Positions 16,701-25,767 of a stretch of DNA of 64,000 nt are shown in pieces; position 1 is the first letter of the stretch, and each line of letters opens with the position of its first letter. The stretch is from the NCBI GenBank assembly GCA_032027045.1, contig JAVSMU010000001.1, positions 563,697-627,696 on the forward strand, in the 5' to 3' direction. The DNA is from Truepera sp. (GTDB lineage: Bacteria; Deinococcota; Deinococci; Deinococcales; Trueperaceae). Both the position numbers and the translations under genes were made by a program. A model generated the notes under the pieces. It searched no databases. It was not told the origin of the DNA and saw nothing but the letters and a program-made list of their open reading frames with translations.

Positions 16701-19185
16701 ACCCGTCGAGGAGCGTCGCTCGCACGGTGAGTGCGTAGGGGCGCGCGTCGAGCTCGAGGTGGCCGAGGGGCAATGGGGCCACCAGGTGCCCGTCGGCGTC
16801 CGTCAAGCGGCCGGGCTCGAACTCGCGCCGCTGCACGTCGAGGCGCTGGTCGTGGCGGCCGAAGCGGAAGCCCGGCCAGCCGGCCAGATCGGTGGTGGTG
16901 GCGACGCTCACGCTACCCGATAGGGCCAGGCCGGCCGCGGGAGCGCCGAAGAGGTAGCGGGCATCGACCTCGAGGTCGGGTGGCGCGGCCGGATCGACCG
17001 GGCCTTCGGTGTCAAGCTTCACGTCGAAGTCGATGCGATCGGGCAGGAAGTCCTCGACCAGCACCTTCTCGCTGGCCAGGGCGGGTTCGCCCGGGTCGGC
17101 GTAGGTCTCTACTCGCCACACGCCGCGCGGCACGTCGGCCCCCAACGCCAGTGCGACCACGTGACCACCGGCTTGGCCGCCGTCAGAAACGACGCGCGAG
17201 TATTCGACGCCATCGGGCCGCAGCAACAGCACGGTGAGCGGCAACCCCTCGATCGCGCTCGCTCCGCTGTCGCGCACGAGCGCCGTCAGGTGGATCGTCT
17301 CGCCGGGGCGGTAAGCGCCGCGGTCCGTAGCCAGGAACACGTCGATGGGGCCGGCGGCGGCGCGCCCCTCGACTCCCCGGTCCGAGAGGTCGAACTCGGG
17401 CTCCTCGAGCGACAGCACGGCCAAGTCGTCGGTTCCCTCGACCAGGACCATGGCCGGGGCCGAGTTGCCCGAACCGCGCGCTAGCGCGGGAGCGAAGCGC
17501 ACGTGGCCCTCCGCGTCCGTGTCGGCCTCGGCGAGCACCCGGTTCGAGCGCGCGACGAGCGCCACGCGCAGGCCCTCGACCGGCCGGCCGTCACCGAGCC
17601 GCTGCACCACCACGTGCAGGCCGTCGGTGCCCGAAAGCGTCGTGACACCCAGGTCCGAGACCATGAACCACTGCGTGGCGGGCGCGACGTCGTACGGGTC
17701 GGCGCCGGGCACACTCGCGCGCAGCACGTAGACCCCGGGCTCGAGCGTCCCGACCTCGTCGAGCGGGAGCCGCGACGTGGTCTCTTGGTTAAGGCTGCCC
17801 TCGAGGATCGCCTCGCCCTCCCAGACCACCTCCGCCAGGAGCTGCTCGAAGCGCTCGCCCTCCCACGCTCCGAGTGCCTGCAGGAAATCGCCCTGCTTGG
17901 TGGCGGTTACCAGGTTGCGATCCGACACCCGCAGGAGCCGCAGGTCCAGGTGGTCGGCGTTCACCGTCTCCACGGGCAGCGCACGCGGGCCCCGTGCGGG
18001 CAGCACGTAGGTCCGGCCCGCGAACCGCACCGACGGCGCGCGGTCGCGAACGTAGACGTCGAGGGGCACGTCCCTCACCAGCGAGTCCCCCGTCGCGCTC
18101 GGTAGGCCGGCGCGAAGCGTCAGGGCGTAGCTCTCCCCGAAGACGACCCCGATGACGCAGAGCTGTTGCCCCTCGACCTCCAGCGCGAGACCTGGTACGG
18201 GCCGTTGGACGTACGGCCCGTAGTCGCGCATGGGGGAGAGGCCCTCGGAGAAGGTGACGCAGATGCGTGGCGCCGCGGTGCTGGCGTCCACGTCGTGGGT
18301 CAGGACGCGGAAGCCGAACGCCTCGCGCAAGCGCGCGAGCTCGTCGGGGGCGATGCCGGGAGCGAGCCGGTCGGCCAGGCGCGCGGCGCCCAGCGCGGCC
18401 TCGCCCCGGTAGGTGGCCTCCAGCGCCTGCGCCATGACCAGGAGCGCATCCGCGCGGCCGGCGTCGGGGAGGCGTAGTGCCGCGTTGAGCGCGGCGAGGA
18501 CGGCGCTGCGGTTGAGTTGGAAGCGGCGGTTCGAGTCGCTCTCGGCCTGCACCGCGAGGGCGCGCGCGTGCGCCAGCCAGGCGGCGCCGCTATCGGCCAC
18601 CGTGACGGCGGCGCCCGTCGCCCAGGTGGCCTCGGGTGGCTCCTGCTCGCCTGCCGTGTCCAGCCAGGCGGCCTCCGACCACTTGCCGGCCTGGTAGCGC
18701 TCGGCCACGGTTTCCGCCTGCTCGAGGGCGTCGTCGAAGTCGCTGCGCCCGAGGAAGTCCATGGTCGCCGCGGCCGCCTTCGCCCGCTCGAGGGCGGCGG
18801 CGCTCTGCTGCTTGACAACTCCGGAGAGAGCATCCTCGAAGGGCACCTGCTCGCCGAGGACGTCCTTGAGGAAGCAGGCGCCGTTCTTCTGGTCGAAGGT
18901 GAAACCGGCGCAGCCCCCCTCGCGCATGCAGGTGGCGTGGCACTGGGCCAGCGTGACGTTGAAGAGGGTCGTGAGGTCGCCGCCGGGGTAGTCAGTGTCG
19001 TCCCAGGTGGTGGCGAAGCGTTCGGGGATGGGAGCGTCCTGGGCCCACGCCTGGAGCGGAGCGGACAGCGCTACGAGCGCCAGGACGGCGAGGCGCAAGG
19101 AGGACCTCATGCCGCTGAGGTCGAGTGGGGAGCGCCTCTCGAGAATCTTCTCGAACCCGAGTGACTTGCGGCTGGGCGTCGCCAT
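13723..19185 (-). CDS. bacterial alpha-2-macroglobulin with N-terminal PAN-like domain and intact thioester
   Basis: A secreted or periplasmic protease trap of 1820 residues, paired with PBP1C as in the E. coli YfhM-PbpC system. A signal peptide ending near AWAQDA follows a 25-residue hydrophilic start, and no lipobox is visible, unlike lipoprotein versions. Residues about 60-130 are cysteine-rich (CHATCMREGGCAG...CFLKD) and resemble a PAN/apple domain. Repeated MG beta domains follow, then the thioester GCTEQ with C1382 and its alpha-helical toroid domain. ATG at 19185 is chosen because GGAGG (complement of 19192-19196) precedes it; ATG 19110 would give a shorter signal peptide. The trap probably covalently binds proteases reaching the envelope. 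Confidence 0.93.
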   Translation of the reverse strand: MATPSRKSLGFEKILERRSPLDLSGMRSSLRLAVLALVALSAPLQAWAQDAPIPERFATTWDDTDYPGGDLTTLFNVTLAQCHATCMREGGCAGFTFDQKNGACFLKDVLGEQVPFEDALSGVVKQQSAAALERAKAAAATMDFLGRSDFDDALEQAETVAERYQAGKWSEAAWLDTAGEQEPPEATWATGAAVTVADSGAAWLAHARALAVQAESDSNRRFQLNRSAVLAALNAALRLPDAGRADALLVMAQALEATYRGEAALGAARLADRLAPGIAPDELARLREAFGFRVLTHDVDASTAAPRICVTFSEGLSPMRDYGPYVQRPVPGLALEVEGQQLCVIGVVFGESYALTLRAGLPSATGDSLVRDVPLDVYVRDRAPSVRFAGRTYVLPARGPRALPVETVNADHLDLRLLRVSDRNLVTATKQGDFLQALGAWEGERFEQLLAEVVWEGEAILEGSLNQETTSRLPLDEVGTLEPGVYVLRASVPGADPYDVAPATQWFMVSDLGVTTLSGTDGLHVVVQRLGDGRPVEGLRVALVARSNRVLAEADTDAEGHVRFAPALARGSGNSAPAMVLVEGTDDLAVLSLEEPEFDLSDRGVEGRAAAGPIDVFLATDRGAYRPGETIHLTALVRDSGASAIEGLPLTVLLLRPDGVEYSRVVSDGGQAGGHVVALALGADVPRGVWRVETYADPGEPALASEKVLVEDFLPDRIDFDVKLDTEGPVDPAAPPDLEVDARYLFGAPAAGLALSGSVSVATTTDLAGWPGFRFGRHDQRLDVQRREFEPGRLTDADGHLVAPLPLGHLELDARPYALTVRATLLDGSARPVERDVTRALRPTGPVVGIRPGFDDALPENTAATFDLALVDPNGDPMAGDLRWQLDRVVTRYQWYAVNGRWYWEPVTERQRVGEGVAAVAGRPAGISVPVTWGRHELRVTYEGTTFASASVAFAAGWYGVDASRDTPDLLEVSLDAPTYVPGDVATLRIVPEGAGTALVAVLSDAVVDLRMVAVDGETTVELPVTEAWGTGAYVTASLIRPSDVDGHAPARSLGVAHAAVAPGDRALHAVLLAPAEADPRGPLNVVLEVQGVPDGPAYATVAAVDLGVLTLTGYSAPDPLGYYFGQRRLGVGVRDLYGRLIDAGQGALGQVRSGGGLEMENYSAGPAPAEELLALFSGPITLVGGRAEVTFDLPAFNGTVRLMAVAWTGRAVGQAQADVLARDPVVVQASLPRFLAPGDGSRLRLELTHVTGPAGVMQLEVAGEGLGEAPETVELTAGGRAVLDLPLQATSVGEHTYRITLTTPDGHVLTREARLSVQYTDPETARVTQFVLAPGERYRFDDAALAGFRPGTTRTTLIAGAGAALDLPGTVMRLVTYPFGCTEQIASSLMPLLLAPETVVQLGLSTRAEVREELQAGIDRLLTRQGRTGRFGVWSAGGYDLWLDAYATDVLLLAEAHGAGVPETALRMALDNLRNQVARAGSMQDGAAGYAYAFYVLARAGEAAIGDLRYYAGTLAERFDTPLAAAHLGAALAAYGERERAEAMFAQARALALAGAEQGGWRADYGSLLRDRAGLLALAVEAGSGVVDRVQLANLVAQGGPANRLSTQEAAWTLRAAIAVGAEAHGLVLDGRPVAGNVVRLFDGTPAVIRNAGDSRVTVTITTVGVPVEAPKAGGVGYTITRSHYTADGEPTDLSNVRVGDRLVVVLEVRPDRGVAGGRLMIDDALAAGFEIESPNLLREGDIRALDWLRVNVGAEMTEARSDRFLAAVDWTTGEPLRLAYVMRAVSPGTYHYPAAQVEDMYRPANFAVSATGSVTIGP

Positions 19186-19500
19186 GGCAAGCCTCCAAGA
19201 CAGTAGATGGAAGTCAGGCTAGCACGCGTTATGGCTTGATGGGAGCGTGCCTCTCCGGAGCGGCATATCGTCTCATGCAGCGCAACGCCACTTGTCTTTT
19301 CATTCGAACGCGGGGCCTGCCCTCGGGTCGTCCGCCGAGGACCGCAGCCGGCCGAGATCATGAAGGCTCGAGGCCGGCTGACGGCGCCCGCTGGGGCGCT
19401 CTTCATGTGACATCGGGCCGGCGACGTGTTGCGGTCGAGGTTTAGGGTCGAACCATCGCGATGACCGAAGCGCCACCGCGACACGAAAGGGAGGCTGACT
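19186..19500. other. divergent intergenic region with a strong hairpin
   Basis: About 315 bp between the divergent alpha-2-macroglobulin and cupredoxin genes. CAGCCGGCC (19345-19353) pairs with GGCCGGCTG (19372-19380), extended by GAG/CTC with a small bulge. No clear sigma-70 promoter was found on either strand. GGAGG before the minus-strand gene and AGGGAGG at 19488-19494 before the plus-strand gene are good ribosome sites. Confidence 0.5.
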
Positions 19501-20316
19501 ATGCCCACTTCGGGCCTTTCCCGCGACAAGATCATGGTGCGCGTCGTCGCTGGCGCCGCGGCGCTCGTTTCGTTCCTGGCACTGATGGCCGGCAGCGCCT
19601 TCGCCGCCGGCTCGAGCTTCGTAGTGCCCGCGGCCATGGACACCAAGGAAGTCCACATGCCGGGCGACTACTTCGCGCAACCGGTGATCGTGGTGCATGC
19701 CGGCGATACCGTCACCTGGATCAACGATGACAGCGTCAAGCACTCGGTCGTGTCGTTTCCCGGTCTGCCGGTCGACTTCCACCTCGAACTCGACGCCGGC
19801 AAGTCCGGCACCTTCCAGTTCGACCAGCCCGGCGTTTACCGCTATTACAGCGACCAGCAAGCTACCTACGGCAAGATGATGGACGACGCGAAGGCCGATA
19901 AGGGAACGGGCGTCTACCCCGCGCCGATGCGCGGCGCAGTCGTGGTGCTGGACGGCAACGACGGTCTGCCGGCCAGCAGCAGCGCGACCGTTGACATCCC
20001 CGGGGACAGCATGAAGTTCACCCCCTGGGCGCTGGTCGTGAAGGCCGGCGACACCGTCACCTGGACGAATCATGACGACGACATGCTGCACATGGTGAGT
20101 AGCGTGCCCGACCATGCGGCCGCCGCCATCCCCCCCATAAGCCTGCCGGCCGCAACGGGAACGGGCACCTTCACCTTCACGCAGGCCGGCGTGTACTACT
20201 ACTATTGCCCGGTCCACGCCTCCTACAAGGCCGACGAGGGCATCTTGTACCCGCTCGAGAGCTACGGCATGTTCCCGTACTTGATGGACGGCATCGTGAT
20301 CGTGACGCCCAACTGA
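19501..20316 (+). CDS. exported protein with two cupredoxin domains, one lacking copper ligands
   Basis: A secreted or membrane-tethered blue-copper-like protein of 271 residues with a signal peptide (residues 1-36). Two plastocyanin/azurin-type domains follow. The second has the type 1 ligand set H197, C236, H239 (YYCPVHASY) and probably M262. The first aligns well but has S117 and Q120 where the cysteine and second histidine should be, keeping H81 and M143, so it should not form a blue-copper site. AGGGAGG six bases before ATG fixes the start. It may carry electrons or store copper; no partner gene is adjacent. Confidence 0.85.
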   Translation: MPTSGLSRDKIMVRVVAGAAALVSFLALMAGSAFAAGSSFVVPAAMDTKEVHMPGDYFAQPVIVVHAGDTVTWINDDSVKHSVVSFPGLPVDFHLELDAGKSGTFQFDQPGVYRYYSDQQATYGKMMDDAKADKGTGVYPAPMRGAVVVLDGNDGLPASSSATVDIPGDSMKFTPWALVVKAGDTVTWTNHDDDMLHMVSSVPDHAAAAIPPISLPAATGTGTFTFTQAGVYYYYCPVHASYKADEGILYPLESYGMFPYLMDGIVIVTPN

Positions 20317-20335
20317 CGGAGGGCCGCGCGTCACT

Positions 20336-20881
20336 TCAGAGGGGCTTGAAGCGCTCGAACGTCTCCTCGCACGCCTCGCAGGTCCGGATCTCCCGGCAGA
20401 GGGTAGAGCCGAACGGGTTCCGCAGGCGCGTGTCCGGGTGGCCGCAGCGCGGGCAGCGCACCGGCGCGTCGAGCGCTATCTGCAGCAGCCCGCCATGCGG
20501 CTGCGGCGGCGCGATGCCGAACTCCTCGAGCTTCCGGCGCGCCTCGTCGGTCATCTCGTCGGTCGACCAGGGTGGCGAGAGGCGTCTGCTCACCTCGACG
20601 TGCTCGACGCCCGCACCGCGCACCGCCGCGGCCACGTCGGCCTCTATGACGGCGAGGGCCGGGCAGCCGGAGAAGGTGGGGGTTATGACCACGCTCACGA
20701 CGCCACTGCGTTGCCCCGTGGCGGCGGCGTCGGCGGCCGGCCGCGCGTGAGCTACTTCGCGCACCAGCCCCATCTCGACGATGTTGAGGACGGGTATCTC
20801 CGGGTCATGCACGGTCGTCAACGCTTGCCAGACGCGGTCCAGCACGGGGTCGGCGGTGACCTGGGGTCGCATGGCGCTCAC
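20336..20881 (-). CDS. paaD: 1,2-phenylacetyl-CoA epoxidase subunit PaaD
   Basis: Last gene of the paa cluster. PaaD is a MIP18-like maturation factor thought to help assemble metal centres of the epoxidase system. The N-terminal half carries the family pattern VHDPEIPVLNIVEMGLV and TPTFSGCPA. The C-terminal third is a zinc-ribbon-like region with CPRCG, and CREIRTCEACEETF, typical of PaaD. ATG overlaps the paaC stop as ATGA. At 181 residues it is of ordinary length. An alternative start three codons downstream is possible. Confidence 0.93.
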   Translation of the reverse strand: MSAMRPQVTADPVLDRVWQALTTVHDPEIPVLNIVEMGLVREVAHARPAADAAATGQRSGVVSVVITPTFSGCPALAVIEADVAAAVRGAGVEHVEVSRRLSPPWSTDEMTDEARRKLEEFGIAPPQPHGGLLQIALDAPVRCPRCGHPDTRLRNPFGSTLCREIRTCEACEETFERFKPL

Positions 20882-21678
20882 CAGCCCTCGGCCAGCGGGT
20901 CGTTGCGCGCCACCGACTGCATCTCGGCGAGAAGTGCGACCAGCGGACCGCCGGAGGACCGGGCGCGCCGGTCGGATGGCTCACTGCGCGCCGCCGCGGC
21001 CTTGGGTGGCGCTACGTCGACGCGTTCCAGCGCCCCCTTGATGCGCTGCATGACGGCCCCCTCGAGCTCGGAGGTGTCCGGGTAGATGCCGGCAACCGTC
21101 AGTGAAGCGTCGCCGGGAAGGGGCGCCAGCAACTGCGGGAGCAGCGGCCAGAGCGTGTCGAGCGCGGCCACGAGCCGCCGCCGCGACTCGTCGGTGCCGT
21201 GCGCCAGGCGCTCGAGCCAGAGCGCGCTGTGGCGCAGGTGGAACAGTTCCTCGCGGTTCACCTTGGCGGCCACCTCCGCCACCGGTGCGTAGCTCGAGCG
21301 CATCAGGCGGGGGAGGAGCTCGGCCTCGTAGCTGTCGAAGAGGAACTGGCGGAGCATGGTGAACGCCCAGTCGCCCTTGGGCTGCTCGACCAGGCTGGTG
21401 CTGCGGAAGGCGACGGCCTCGCGGGTGAAGGCGAGCTCGTCCGGCTCGGGGCCGCCAAGCCCCTGCACCAGTTCGTACCAGAGCACCGCGTGGCCGATCT
21501 CGTCTTGGGCCACGTTGGCTATGGCGATGTCCTCCTCGAGGATCGGGCCGTGGCCCGTCCACTCGGAGTCGCGGTGCCCGAGCACCAGTTCGTCGTCGCC
21601 GAGCGCTGTAAGGCGCTCGATCAGGGCCTCGCGGACGGCGGCCGTCAAGGGGAGGGGAGGGCCAGGGTCCTCGCTCAT
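20878..21678 (-). CDS. paaC: 1,2-phenylacetyl-CoA epoxidase structural subunit PaaC
   Basis: The ferritin-like non-catalytic partner that forms a heterodimer with PaaA in the epoxidase acting on phenylacetyl-CoA. The protein keeps the helical-bundle signature: DELVLGHRDSEWTGHGP near residue 30, then NVAQDEIGHAVLWYE, and REELFHLRHSALWLERLAHG. ATG at 21678 overlaps the paaB stop (ATGA), and 266 residues fits the family. The C-terminal ~40 residues are low-complexity and charged. Expression should be coupled to the other subunits through the overlaps. Confidence 0.94.
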   Translation of the reverse strand: MSEDPGPPLPLTAAVREALIERLTALGDDELVLGHRDSEWTGHGPILEEDIAIANVAQDEIGHAVLWYELVQGLGGPEPDELAFTREAVAFRSTSLVEQPKGDWAFTMLRQFLFDSYEAELLPRLMRSSYAPVAEVAAKVNREELFHLRHSALWLERLAHGTDESRRRLVAALDTLWPLLPQLLAPLPGDASLTVAGIYPDTSELEGAVMQRIKGALERVDVAPPKAAAARSEPSDRRARSSGGPLVALLAEMQSVARNDPLAEGW

Positions 21679-22274
21679 TCGGGCACTCCCTCCTCCGCGT
21701 CCTTGCGGGCGACGGCGCTGCTCGAGTAGATGGACTGTTGCTTGTAGGTCTTGTCGAGCGCCGGCCCGAACCAGGGGTCGGCGACCGCGGGGTCGGAGCG
21801 GACCACCGCGTCCGCTTCGATGAGCCACAGGGCGAGGATGGGAGCGTCGGCGAACTCTCGCAGCGCGCGCGCTAGGGCGCCCTGCAACGTGGGCGCCGCG
21901 ACCTCGCCCACCAGGTCGCCGAACGTCATCGAGCGGCGGTTGCTCGACTTGCGCACAACGTAGTAGCGCTGCGCTGCGGCGGTCTCATCCGGGGTCGGCT
22001 CGGCGGAAGCCGCCTCGGCGTGGCCCTCCAGCTCCTGCGCCGTCCAGGCGTGAACGCACGCCGCCGGCGCCACCCACATGCTCACCGCCGAGGGCCGGCG
22101 CGCGAAGACGGTGCGCGCCATCAGCAGCGCGTGCTCGGCGTCGGCGGCGTGCACGGAGCCGACGGCCTGATGCGCCTTGCGCTCGTTGTCCTGCTTCAGC
22201 ACTTCCCAGCGCGGCCACTGGCTGTCGCCCGGTGCCGCGTTATCGGAGGTGGCTCGGGGCCGCAGCTCGCTCAT
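21675..22274 (-). CDS. paaB: 1,2-phenylacetyl-CoA epoxidase subunit PaaB, enlarged
   Basis: PaaB bridges PaaAC heterodimers and is usually about 95 residues. This one has 199. Residues about 20-75 match the normal N-terminal fold (WEVLKQ..., [26 protein letters not shown]). After an acidic linker a second, diverged copy of the same pattern appears (YYVVRK..., [26 protein letters not shown]). It ends with [18 protein letters not shown], which resembles the C-terminus of ordinary PaaB. It therefore looks like an internal duplication. Both ends overlap neighbours as ATGA. It may replace the dimer of short PaaB in other species, which is inference. Confidence 0.88.
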   Translation of the reverse strand: MSELRPRATSDNAAPGDSQWPRWEVLKQDNERKAHQAVGSVHAADAEHALLMARTVFARRPSAVSMWVAPAACVHAWTAQELEGHAEAASAEPTPDETAAAQRYYVVRKSSNRRSMTFGDLVGEVAAPTLQGALARALREFADAPILALWLIEADAVVRSDPAVADPWFGPALDKTYKQQSIYSSSAVARKDAEEGVPE

Positions 22275-23332
22275 CCGTCCGCCCTCGCTCGCCGCGCGCT
22301 CGGTTCAGGCTCCGCCGCCGTGCCGTCCGAGTGCGCCGCACTCGCTGCTTGTGCCGCACGCTGCGTGTGTGCCGCACGCTGTGCGTGCGCCGCACGCTGG
22401 GCGTGCGCCGCCATGGCCTCGCGCACCCAGCGTCCGTCCTCGTGTGCCTTCCGCCGGGCGGCCAAGCGTTCGGCGTTGCAGGGACCGTCGCCCTTCACCA
22501 CGCGCCAGAACTCGTCCCAGTCGATGGGCCCGTGGACCCAGTGGCCGGTCTCCTCGTCGAAGCGCAGGTCGGGGTCGGGGATCTCCAGTCCGGCGGCCAT
22601 CAGGTCGGGCGCGTGCTCGTCGAGGAACTCCTGGCGCACCTCGTCGTTGGTCTTCACCTTCACGCCCCAACGCTTGAGCTGCGGGGTGTTCGGCGAGTCG
22701 GAGTCGTGCGGCCCGAGCATCATGAGCGACGGCCACCACCAGCGGTTTAGCGCGTCCTGCGCCATCTTGCGCTGCCCCGGCGTGCCGGCGGCATAGCGGC
22801 GGATCATCTCCTGGCCCTGCTTGTGGTGGAACGTCTCCTCGGCGCAGATGCGCACCATGGCGCGCGAGTAGGGGCCGTACGAGGCGCCCGCCAGCATGAC
22901 CTGGTTCTTGATCGCCGCGCCGTCGACCAGCCAGCCGATCATGCCCACGTCGGCCCAAGTGAGAGTCGGGTAGTTGAAGACGCTCGAGTACTTGGCCCGC
23001 CCCTCGAGAAGGGCGTCGACCATCTCCTCGCGCGAGATCCCGAGGGTCTCGGCCGCGTGGTAGAGGTACTGGCCATGCCCGGCCTCGTCCTGCACCTTCG
23101 CGATGAGGATGAGCTTGCGGCGCAGGCTGGGGGCCGACGTGATCCACTCGCCCTCCGGCAGCATCCCCACCCACTCGCTGTGGGCGTGCTGGCTGATCAT
23201 GCGGATGAGCTGGCGCCGGTACTCGGCCGGCATCCAGTCGCCGGGCTCGATCTTCTCGCCGGCGTTTATTCGCGCTTCGAACGCCGCCAGGAGTCGCTGC
23301 TCCTCGGCGTCGCTCAAGGGTAGACCGGGCAT
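22271..23332 (-). CDS. paaA: 1,2-phenylacetyl-CoA epoxidase catalytic subunit PaaA
   Basis: The di-iron monooxygenase subunit that epoxidises the ring of phenylacetyl-CoA. The family signatures [37 protein letters not shown] and [16 protein letters not shown] contain the carboxylate and histidine iron ligands. I choose ATG at 23332 because AAAGGAGG lies just upstream; longer frames begin in unlike sequence. The last ~50 residues are an extra tail with an AAHAQR repeat encoded by an 18-bp tandem repeat. This is the first gene of paaABCD. A reductase PaaE is not encoded next to it. Confidence 0.95.
   Translation of the reverse strand: MPGLPLSDAEEQRLLAAFEARINAGEKIEPGDWMPAEYRRQLIRMISQHAHSEWVGMLPEGEWITSAPSLRRKLILIAKVQDEAGHGQYLYHAAETLGISREEMVDALLEGRAKYSSVFNYPTLTWADVGMIGWLVDGAAIKNQVMLAGASYGPYSRAMVRICAEETFHHKQGQEMIRRYAAGTPGQRKMAQDALNRWWWPSLMMLGPHDSDSPNTPQLKRWGVKVKTNDEVRQEFLDEHAPDLMAAGLEIPDPDLRFDEETGHWVHGPIDWDEFWRVVKGDGPCNAERLAARRKAHEDGRWVREAMAAHAQRAAHAQRAAHTQRAAQAASAAHSDGTAAEPEPSARRARADG
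22351..22404. repeat. 18-bp tandem repeat in the paaA 3' end
   Basis: Three units starting at 22351, 22369 and 22387 share a GCCGCACGCTG core and encode [12 protein letters not shown] and AAHTQR. The unit length preserves the frame. Confidence 0.85.
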
Positions 23333-23706
23333 CCGACCCCTCCTTTCCGGCGCCATGGGCGCCGAGGGTGCGCGCGTCTCGCTGGACGCGCCCGGCAGCC
23401 GCACGCCGGTGGCGGGGCCGTGCCGGCCGCTCTCGCCGCCGCCGTCGTTGGCCGGTGCCAGCGCGCCGCTGCGTCGACTCGGTGGTGAACACTCATGTCG
23501 TACCTAGAAGCTAACCCAATGGCCGCACCTTCGCCCGAGGTCTTGTCACCATCGTGCGGCCGCTAAGTACACAAGCTGGTTGGTGCTTGAGCCTGGTCAT
23601 GCCCCGCTGACCGCGCGGTAGCGTGACCGTAATGATCCGCGGCACCCTCCGGCCGGCCTGGCCGGGGGCCGGCAACTGGCCCCGGGAGCCGCGTGAGGAG
23701 GGACGC
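23333..23706. other. divergent intergenic region between paaA and the E1 alpha gene
   Basis: About 370 bp that should hold the paa promoter (minus) and the E1 promoter (plus). TTGTCA at 23543-23548 could be a plus-strand -35 box, with only weak -10 matches near 23566-23573. I see no clear operator palindrome and no convincing gene; short open frames here are explained by high GC. Confidence 0.4.
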
Positions 23707-24735
23707 ATGGATACGGTCCGCTTCGTCTCCCCGAAGGGGGAAGTCGTGGGGGAGCTGCCCATCAGCGACGAGGAGCTGCTGGCAGGTTACGAGGCCGTGG
23801 CTCGAGCCCGGCACTTCGACGAACGCGCGGTGGTCCTTCAGCGCCAGGGCCGCCTCGGCGTGTACGCGCCTTACAGGGGGCAGGAGGCCGCGCAGGTGGG
23901 GACGGCCATGGCCCTCCTCCCCAGCGACTGGTTGGTGCCGAGCTACCGCGAGACGGCCGCCGCCCTCACCCACGGACTGCCGCACAGCCAGCTCCTGCTC
24001 TATTGGCGGGCCCATGCCGAGGGCTGGAACTATCCCGAGGGCGTGCGCGTTCTTCCCTTCTACATCCCGATAGCCACGCAACTGCTGCACGCCGTGGGCC
24101 TAGCCATGGCGGGCCGGTTCCAGGAGGAACCGTGGGTAACGATGGTGTACGTGGGAGACGGCGGCACCAGCGAGGGCGACTTCCACGAGGCGCTCAACTT
24201 CGCGGCCGTGTACAAGGCGCCGGTGGTGTTCGTCGTGCAGAACAACGGTTGGGCGATCAGCGTCCCGACCGAGAGGCAGATGGGGAACGTGCGCATCGTC
24301 GACCGGGCCGTCGGCTACGGCATGCCGGGCGTGCGCGTCGACGGCAACGACCTCGTGGCTTGCCTCGTCACCGCGCGTGAGGCGGTCGAGCGCGCGCGCC
24401 GAGGTGAGGGACCGACGCTCATCGAGGCCGTCACGTACCGCCTGGCTCCGCACACCACGAGCGACGACCCGCTGCGGTACCGCGACGAGGAGGAGACCGT
24501 CAGGCGTGAGGAAGAGGAACCCCTGCGCCGGCTGCGCGCCCTCCTCGCCGCGCGGGCCGTCTGGGACGACGAGCGCGAGGCCGCCCTCGTGGCGCGGCTC
24601 GAAGAGGAGTCGCGGGCCGCCCTTGCCGTGGCGGACGCCACGCCCGAGCCGCCCCCCGAGAGCATCGTAGAGCAGGTCTTCGCCGACCTGGGCCCCGATC
24701 AGAGGCGCGCGTGGGAGGCCCTCCGTGAAGGCTGA
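23707..24735 (+). CDS. 2-oxoacid dehydrogenase E1 component, alpha subunit
   Basis: The thiamine-diphosphate E1 alpha chain of a pyruvate or branched-chain 2-oxoacid dehydrogenase complex. The ThDP motif is [18 protein letters not shown], ending in QNNGWAISV. The substrate-side [11 protein letters not shown] and the loop [11 protein letters not shown] are typical of the alpha2-beta2 E1 group; the HTTSDD loop resembles branched-chain E1 alpha. ATG at 23707 follows GAGGAGGGACGC. Its end overlaps the beta gene by 11 bp. E2 and E3 are not encoded nearby, so the complex must draw on a distant locus. Confidence 0.92.
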   Translation: MDTVRFVSPKGEVVGELPISDEELLAGYEAVARARHFDERAVVLQRQGRLGVYAPYRGQEAAQVGTAMALLPSDWLVPSYRETAAALTHGLPHSQLLLYWRAHAEGWNYPEGVRVLPFYIPIATQLLHAVGLAMAGRFQEEPWVTMVYVGDGGTSEGDFHEALNFAAVYKAPVVFVVQNNGWAISVPTERQMGNVRIVDRAVGYGMPGVRVDGNDLVACLVTAREAVERARRGEGPTLIEAVTYRLAPHTTSDDPLRYRDEEETVRREEEEPLRRLRALLAARAVWDDEREAALVARLEEESRAALAVADATPEPPPESIVEQVFADLGPDQRRAWEALREG

Positions 24736-25747
24736 GGCGGTCGGCATCCGCCAGGCGGGCGAGGCGGCGCGCGGCGTCACGATGGTGCAGGCCATCAACG
24801 ATGCGCTGGGCGTGGCCCTGGCGCGGGACGACCGCACGCTGCTCTTCGGCGAGGACGTCGGCCACATGGGCGGCGTCTTCCGTGCCAGCGACGGCTTGCA
24901 GGAGCGTTTCGGCACGGACCGGGTGTTCGACACGCCCCTCGCGGAGGCGGGCATCATGGGCCTTGCCATCGGGCTCGCCCTGGGTGGCATGCGGCCGCTG
25001 GCCGAGGTGCAGTTCGCGGGCTTCCTCTACCCGGCCCTGGATCAGGTGATGTCGCACTTGGGTCGGTACCGGCACCGCACCCGCGGGCGCTTCTCGCTGC
25101 CCGTGGTCGTGCGCGCGGCCTACGGCGGAGGCGTCCACACGCCCGAGCAGCACGCCGACTCGCCCGAGGGAGTGCTCGCGAGCGTGCCCGGAGTGAAGGT
25201 CGTCATTCCCTCCTCTCCAGAGCGCGCCAAGGGGCTGCTGCTGGCCGCGATCGACGACCCGGACCCCGTCTTCTTCCTCGAGGCCATCAAGCTCTACCGT
25301 TCGCAGCGCGAGGCCGTGCCGGAGGGTCATTACACGCACCCGCTGGGCCGGGCGCGCGTGGTGCGCGAGGGGGACGCCGTCACGCTCGTCTGCTACGGCG
25401 GCATGGTCGAGGTCTGCTCGAAGGCGGCCGAGGTAGCGGCGCGCGAGGGCGTGGAGCTGGAGGTCATCGACCTCGAGACGCTGGTGCCGCTGGACGAGGC
25501 CACGCTGCTCGAGTCGGTGAAGCGCACGGGCCGCATGGTGGTGGTCTACGAGGCGCCCCGGAGCGGCGGTTTCGGCGCCGAAGTGGTGGCCCGCATGGCC
25601 GAGGAGGCCATCTACTACCTCGAGGCCCCGCTGCTCAGGGTTGCGGGCTGGGACGCCCCCTACCCGCCCTACACCTCACTCGAGCATCACTACCGCCCCG
25701 ACGCCAGGCGCGTGCTCGAGGCGGTAAGGAAGGTGCTTTCCACCTAG
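24725..25747 (+). CDS. 2-oxoacid dehydrogenase E1 component, beta subunit
   Basis: The partner of the preceding alpha subunit in the alpha2-beta2 E1 enzyme. The pyrimidine-binding domain contains [33 protein letters not shown] and [15 protein letters not shown]. The C-terminal transketolase-type domain has [10 protein letters not shown] and [15 protein letters not shown] at 24725 lies within the end of the alpha gene and is preceded by GGAGG, which indicates translational coupling. At 340 residues it is of standard length. The choice between pyruvate and branched-chain substrate cannot be settled from sequence alone. Confidence 0.93.
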   Translation: MKAEAVGIRQAGEAARGVTMVQAINDALGVALARDDRTLLFGEDVGHMGGVFRASDGLQERFGTDRVFDTPLAEAGIMGLAIGLALGGMRPLAEVQFAGFLYPALDQVMSHLGRYRHRTRGRFSLPVVVRAAYGGGVHTPEQHADSPEGVLASVPGVKVVIPSSPERAKGLLLAAIDDPDPVFFLEAIKLYRSQREAVPEGHYTHPLGRARVVREGDAVTLVCYGGMVEVCSKAAEVAAREGVELEVIDLETLVPLDEATLLESVKRTGRMVVVYEAPRSGGFGAEVVARMAEEAIYYLEAPLLRVAGWDAPYPPYTSLEHHYRPDARRVLEAVRKVLST

Positions 25748-25767
25748 GCCCTCTAGGCCGCCGCCGC

